Source: Lepus europaeus | Taxonomy: Eukaryota > Chordata > Mammalia > Lagomorpha > Leporidae | Assembly (NCBI RefSeq): GCF_033115175.1 | Contig: NC_084838.1 | Span: forward strand, 63,642,468 to 63,706,467 | Length of the DNA stretch: 64,000 nucleotides | Reading direction: 5' to 3' | Shown: positions 59,738 to 64,000 of the stretch, one piece after another | Position numbering within the stretch: the first letter of the stretch is position 1 | How the letters are laid out: each line of letters starts with the position of its first letter | Notes under the pieces: generated by a model | Seen by the model: the letters and a program-made list of their open reading frames with translations, nothing else | Told to the model about the DNA's origin: nothing | The model's database searches: none | Translations under genes and position numbers: made by a program

Positions 59738-60987
59738 TTCTTTTAAAGATTAATGCATGGTTCACTTATCACATAGTATGTTACAACTGATGAAACGAGT
59801 ATAATAGTGGAGGAGGTGTGTTAACTGTGAAATATCTAAATGTTTTTGCATTCTGTAGCAATGTACTGATTTTTCACATTAAATCAGATAAAGTTTAGAT
59901 TTTTTTGAAATTTATGCAAATTTCACTCAAAGTGTTTTTAGAGAATATCTTCAAAGATATTTTATATTTAAAATACTTTTATTCAGAAATATATCAACTT
60001 TGGGTAACATACATATGTTTTTAAAACCTTATTTGTCATTATAATCAAATTAAATTATTTTCAATTATAGCACACTCAGTTTTACCCTAAGTTATTTTTA
60101 TTTGTTTGGTCAAGGCTAAAATCTGAGCATCTACATGTTTATAAGCCACTCCCATCAGAATTGTTTATAATAGAAGCCAGTTTTAAAACAACTAGTTTAT
60201 TTGAACTGTTGGTTCTTTGATATCAGGTTAATATTTCCTATTTTTGGATATCATGTACTTTACACAAAGTACATCAGATATAGTGGCCACATATTAAAAA
60301 ATAAATGAATGGACATGCATTATAAATTCAGAACATTGACATAGTTCTTCAAATTAGGTTTTATGTTAACAATTCAAAACAAAACTAACAAATACACACT
60401 CTCCATTAACCTTTTTCTTGAATTGAACTTAATATTTGGTTATTATTTTGATATTTTCCTTTACTGTTTTAGAACAGAATCATATACATCAATCATTATC
60501 TTGCCATATCGCCTCATTTTATACAAAATTTGAAACTATTAGTCAACGTTAGTTTTCAACAATGCACCTATCTTCATTATATTCAGACATTGTTTGTTAA
60601 CAAATTTGTAGTGATATTTTTAAAAAGAAGTACTAATTTTGACTAGTAGTTTATTCAGTATGACAGCTGTGAACTCAAGTTTTTTATAACTGTTAGGACT
60701 CTGGTGAGATAGGTAGACCTAATTAATGCCAAATGGTACTCACACCAGGCAAGAGACTTCTTGCACTGTAGGAGAAGGCAGTGCATTTGATTTATTACCA
60801 CTAAAGGAAATGTGTTACTTAGACTGTAAGATCTTTTAAGGCAGAAGGACCTATTTGGCAGACTGCCAATTTAGGCTTATTTACATTACATCAATAATAA
60901 AGTTATACTTAAATAGCTACCTAAATACAAGTACAAGCTACACTTTGGATATGGTAGCAATTACAGTTGGTTCTTCAAATTTTGTAC
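59738..60987. other. AT-rich sequence, nothing recognised
   Basis: 1.2 kb, no gene or repeat recognised. Confidence 0.5.
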
Positions 60988-61262
60988 CAATTATATGAAA
61001 GGCAGAGAGAGAAAAGTTCATTCTCCAAATGTCCATAAGAGCCAATGTTGGGATCAGGCTGAAACCAGGAGACTGGAATTCAACCTGTTCTTCCACATGT
61101 GTGTCAGGGACCCAACTACAGGACCCATCACTTGAGACCCCCAAGTGTGTACATTTGCAGAAGTTAGTATCAGGAGCAGAGACAAGAATTGAACCCAGGT
61201 ACTCTGATATGTGGATGTTGGCAGTCAAAGTGGCAGCATAACTGCTGCACCAAATGGCAGCT
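60988..61262 (-). mobile_element. CSINE, antisense, old
   Basis: CCAATTATATGAAAGGCAGAG edge, body (CAGGAGACTGGAATTCAACC), and end GCTGCACCAAATGGCAGCTC. A 127-codon minus frame (60938-61321) is an accident of this SINE. Confidence 0.8.
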
Positions 61263-62004
61263 CGGTCTCTCACATTTTTGAAAGTCAAGTTCAATGTAGA
61301 AAACTTAAGAAGCAATATCATTTAGTCACAATTCACCATTACTTTCCATTTTTCTGAATATCCCTTGATTACAATTATAAGTATAAAATTTTGTTTAATC
61401 ACTGATTCATGTTTCCAGACAAACATATGAGTACATATGCATACAGAACAAAACAGGGAATATTTGTATATATTCCAGGTTCCATTGAAATTTTATATCT
61501 GTATGTATACATTTGTGTGTAATTGTTAAATGTAGATCCAAGTCTTTAATTTCTCTGACACAGGTTTCATTGTAATATATCTGCCTAATTATGAATTGGC
61601 ATTTAGAAATCTAATAAAAGTCTGTTTTTAAATATAAACTTTAATGTATTTATCATATCATACATATGATATATTAAATATTATATATATATTTAGCTAC
61701 ACTTTCATTTGACCTAAACAGCTTTATAAACATTGTGTTATCTAGTAAATTATTGACTTTATCATGACACAATGTCTTTTAGCCTCTCCAGTCATTTTCA
61801 CTTCAAAAGCCATATTTTCTGTTTTTCTATTACTATTTTAGTCCGCACGACTTTTCTTAGGCTTTGTTTCTTGCTATAACACTGTAGAAAGAGTATGAAA
61901 ACACTATGGTGTAGAGGGAGACATCTACCTGTAGTGTAGGCCCAGTAGGGCAGCTCCTCCTTTCAGAATTAAGGTTATTTAGTATTGACAAAGACTTACA
62001 TGCA
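61263..62004. other. AT-rich sequence with (TA)n run
   Basis: AT-rich dinucleotide run at 61666-61691. Nothing else recognised. Confidence 0.55.
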
Positions 62005-62725
62005 ACATCTTTATTCACTCACTGCTTTTGAGATTATTTCTTTGAATTTGATCAGTTGGGCTGTGATACGGCTTGGTCTGGCTTTATTTCTGCTAATTAA
62101 TACTGTTTTAAGTTTTCTGAAGTTATTTAAAACTGTGATTAATAGATAAAGATGTATTGGAAAAATCATGGCCATTATTTCTTTCTGCTCCCTTCTCTCA
62201 CTTCCCTTCTTCTGAGACTCGGACACAGTTAGGATATTGATATCATCTCACAGCCTACCTTACTCTATTTTTTCTCAAATATTTCTTCTTTGTTTTTTTT
62301 CAGCAGAATGAGTTGATTTATTTCCATTTTAACTGATACTTTGTTCTGCCTTTGAATTCATTTAGCACAACCAGGGACGTTTTGCTTTCAGATGGTATCA
62401 CTCAGTTTCAATTCTTGCACTTAATTCCTTTCCATGTCTTATATAGCCTATAATGATTTTCTATCTTTCCTTTCCCTGTGAGCCTGTTTTATGATTTGCA
62501 CTGAGCATGTTTGTAATTGTTCTTTTAAAATTATTTTCTGATCATTCCAATGTCTGTGTCATCTCAAATGGTCTTTGTTTTTGAAAAACAGTCGCATTTC
62601 CCTTGCTTTCCTTAAGTAGACTAGCTTTGTATTCGTTTCTGGGAATTACACAGATTATGTTACAGAGATTAAATATTCTATTATAATCCTCTGAGGAGTT
62701 TTGTTTTACTGTTACAATAAACAAT
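62005..62725 (-). mobile_element. Ancient L1 (L1M-like), antisense
   Basis: Landmarks such as TGATCATTCCAATGTCTGTG followed by TCATCTCAAATGG and the T-rich CTTTGTTTTTGAAAAACAG order match an old antisense L1 of the same kind as 56609-57665 but a further part of it. Judged by eye. Confidence 0.6.
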
Positions 62726-63567
62726 TTCCATGCACTCATATTTAATTTAGCGAGCTGGGATTTACATACAGCTATTTGAAATAATTTATATGCTAAATAC
62801 TCATAGTGGTTAGAAGTTAGGGGATCGTTAATTACCTGGACCTGGTACATAGCAACGGGCTTACTGCGGAACCTCTGTAGTACTCATTGTTCTAAAGATT
62901 CCTTATATTTTCATAGCCATGTAGACAAATGCTACACATATACTTGATTTCTGCTTTAGGGGAGCAGAGTGTCTCTTAACTTATTAGGAACGAGTAAAAA
63001 GGAGCTAATTTCAAAATTGTTTTTTGTCGTCAGAGATCTAAAAGCCAAGTTCCACCACTTTCCTCAACCCCATACTGTATGTTCTCCTGACATTTTCACA
63101 GATGAGAAAAAGTCCTGTCTTACCTTCCGGTTTTATCTGCTAGGAGTCCAAATGTGTCCCACTTCATTATACAATAACTGGAAGCTGGACCTAATTAAAA
63201 CTGAACCATAAGAAGATCAGTGTGATTTCAGGAGCCATAAATCTTGCCTATATTCTTTAAAGTGAGGCTGAATGGCTTCAAATGTTGTCCAAATTTCTAC
63301 AACTAATCTGATTTTTTTGGGGGGGCACATATTGACTAATTGTCCTCGTCCTATAGTTTTTCACTATTTGTTTATGTAGACAGGGCTTTACCCTGGCCTT
63401 GTTCCTATCACACCACAACTTACCCCACTATATCTGATGGCAGGTTCCTTAATAAATACAAATAATACTTTCTTATGTTCTCACTAACTATAAGAGGGTA
63501 TATCTTTCAAATTTATTGTATCTATACAAAGTCTATAAAAATTTTATAGTGTTGCTCAGATGCACTG
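62726..63567. other. Unassigned sequence
   Basis: An 80-codon plus frame (62969-63211) has no recognised domain. A G-run of seven lies at 63319-63325. Confidence 0.5.
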
Positions 63568-63575
63568 TGCCAACA

Positions 63576-63904
63576 GTTTAAAAAAAAAGGATTTAGTTGA
63601 AAGGCATAATGACAGAGAGAGAAAGAAGCAGACAGAGAGATAGGTACAGAGATCTTTCATTTGCTCTTGCATTCCCTAAACGGCAACAACATCTAGTTCT
63701 GGGCCAAGCAGAAGCCAGGAATCAAGAACTCTATCCTGAACTCCTCCATGGGTGTTAAGGGCCCAATTATTTGGACCAACTTCCTGTGCCTTGGTAGGCA
63801 TATCAGCAGGAAGCTAGTTTAGAAGCAGAGCAGATGTGGCTCTAACCATTATTACAACATGGGATGCCAGCATAACAAACTGCAGAACAAAGCCAGTCCC
63901 ATTT
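63576..63904 (-). mobile_element. CSINE, antisense, old
   Basis: A-rich edge with TTTAGTTGAAAGGCATAATG, GA-rich stretch, body and an antisense head remnant (ACAAAGCCAGTCCC). TGCCAACA flanks both sides (63568-63575; 63905-63912). Confidence 0.86.
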
Positions 63905-64000
63905 TGCCAACAAATTTTTAGTATAAAAATTAATAATAATCTTTAAAAATATGTTCATTAATACTCATTATTCAGGGAGATGTATCTGTGGCTTTTCATG

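Noticed and set aside
60938-61321. 127-codon minus-strand frame
   Set aside because: Mostly an old antisense CSINE; no domain and no conservation argument.

Overview
This is mammalian nuclear DNA from a lagomorph, most likely a rabbit or hare. The call rests on repeats: about 35 copies of the lagomorph C-repeat SINE (CSINE) and at least five copies of the rabbit-type L1 3' end (a G-rich tract, then a conserved tail and poly-A). The DNA is AT-rich with no operons, CRISPR, functional tRNA or rRNA. I found no intact protein-coding gene and no convincing host exon; nearly every long open frame lies inside a repeat. The window is best read as intergenic or intronic DNA.

Layout. 1-383: probable antisense LTR cut by the window edge. 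466-9442: CSINEs of several ages, a short L1 tail, and a 1.7 kb L1 (6809-8514) inserted inside an older CSINE. 9443-12150: mostly unassigned. 12150-16661: old antisense L1, two CSINEs, and a second, longer L1 (14175-16661) whose 3' part is a near copy of 6809-8514. 16676-26072: AT-rich sequence with scattered CSINEs and antisense L1 tails. 26082-31180: eight sense CSINEs packed in 5 kb around a 1.2 kb antisense L1 (28037-29245) with a perfect 16-bp target duplication. 31181-41230: sparse repeats. 41478-47268: an L1 island with one twin-primed (5'-inverted) L1, a second sense L1, and a head-to-head L1 pair. 49590-50813: processed pseudogene of SDHD (mitochondrial succinate dehydrogenase subunit D) with perfect 14-bp target duplications. 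50955-52334: old L1 interrupted by a CSINE that itself carries a CSINE. 54440-56608: wreck of a class I (gamma-like) endogenous retrovirus with pol, env and 3' LTR remnants. 56609-64000: old antisense L1 blocks, one young L1 tail and three CSINEs.

Nothing here works together as a pathway. The unifying process is L1-driven retroposition: L1 machinery is the known source of CSINE and processed pseudogene copies, and the target duplications and tails seen here fit that. The most unexplained signal is a pair of roughly 118-bp inverted copies (46795-46909 and 48428-48546), one of which interrupts an L1. No new biological system was identified.
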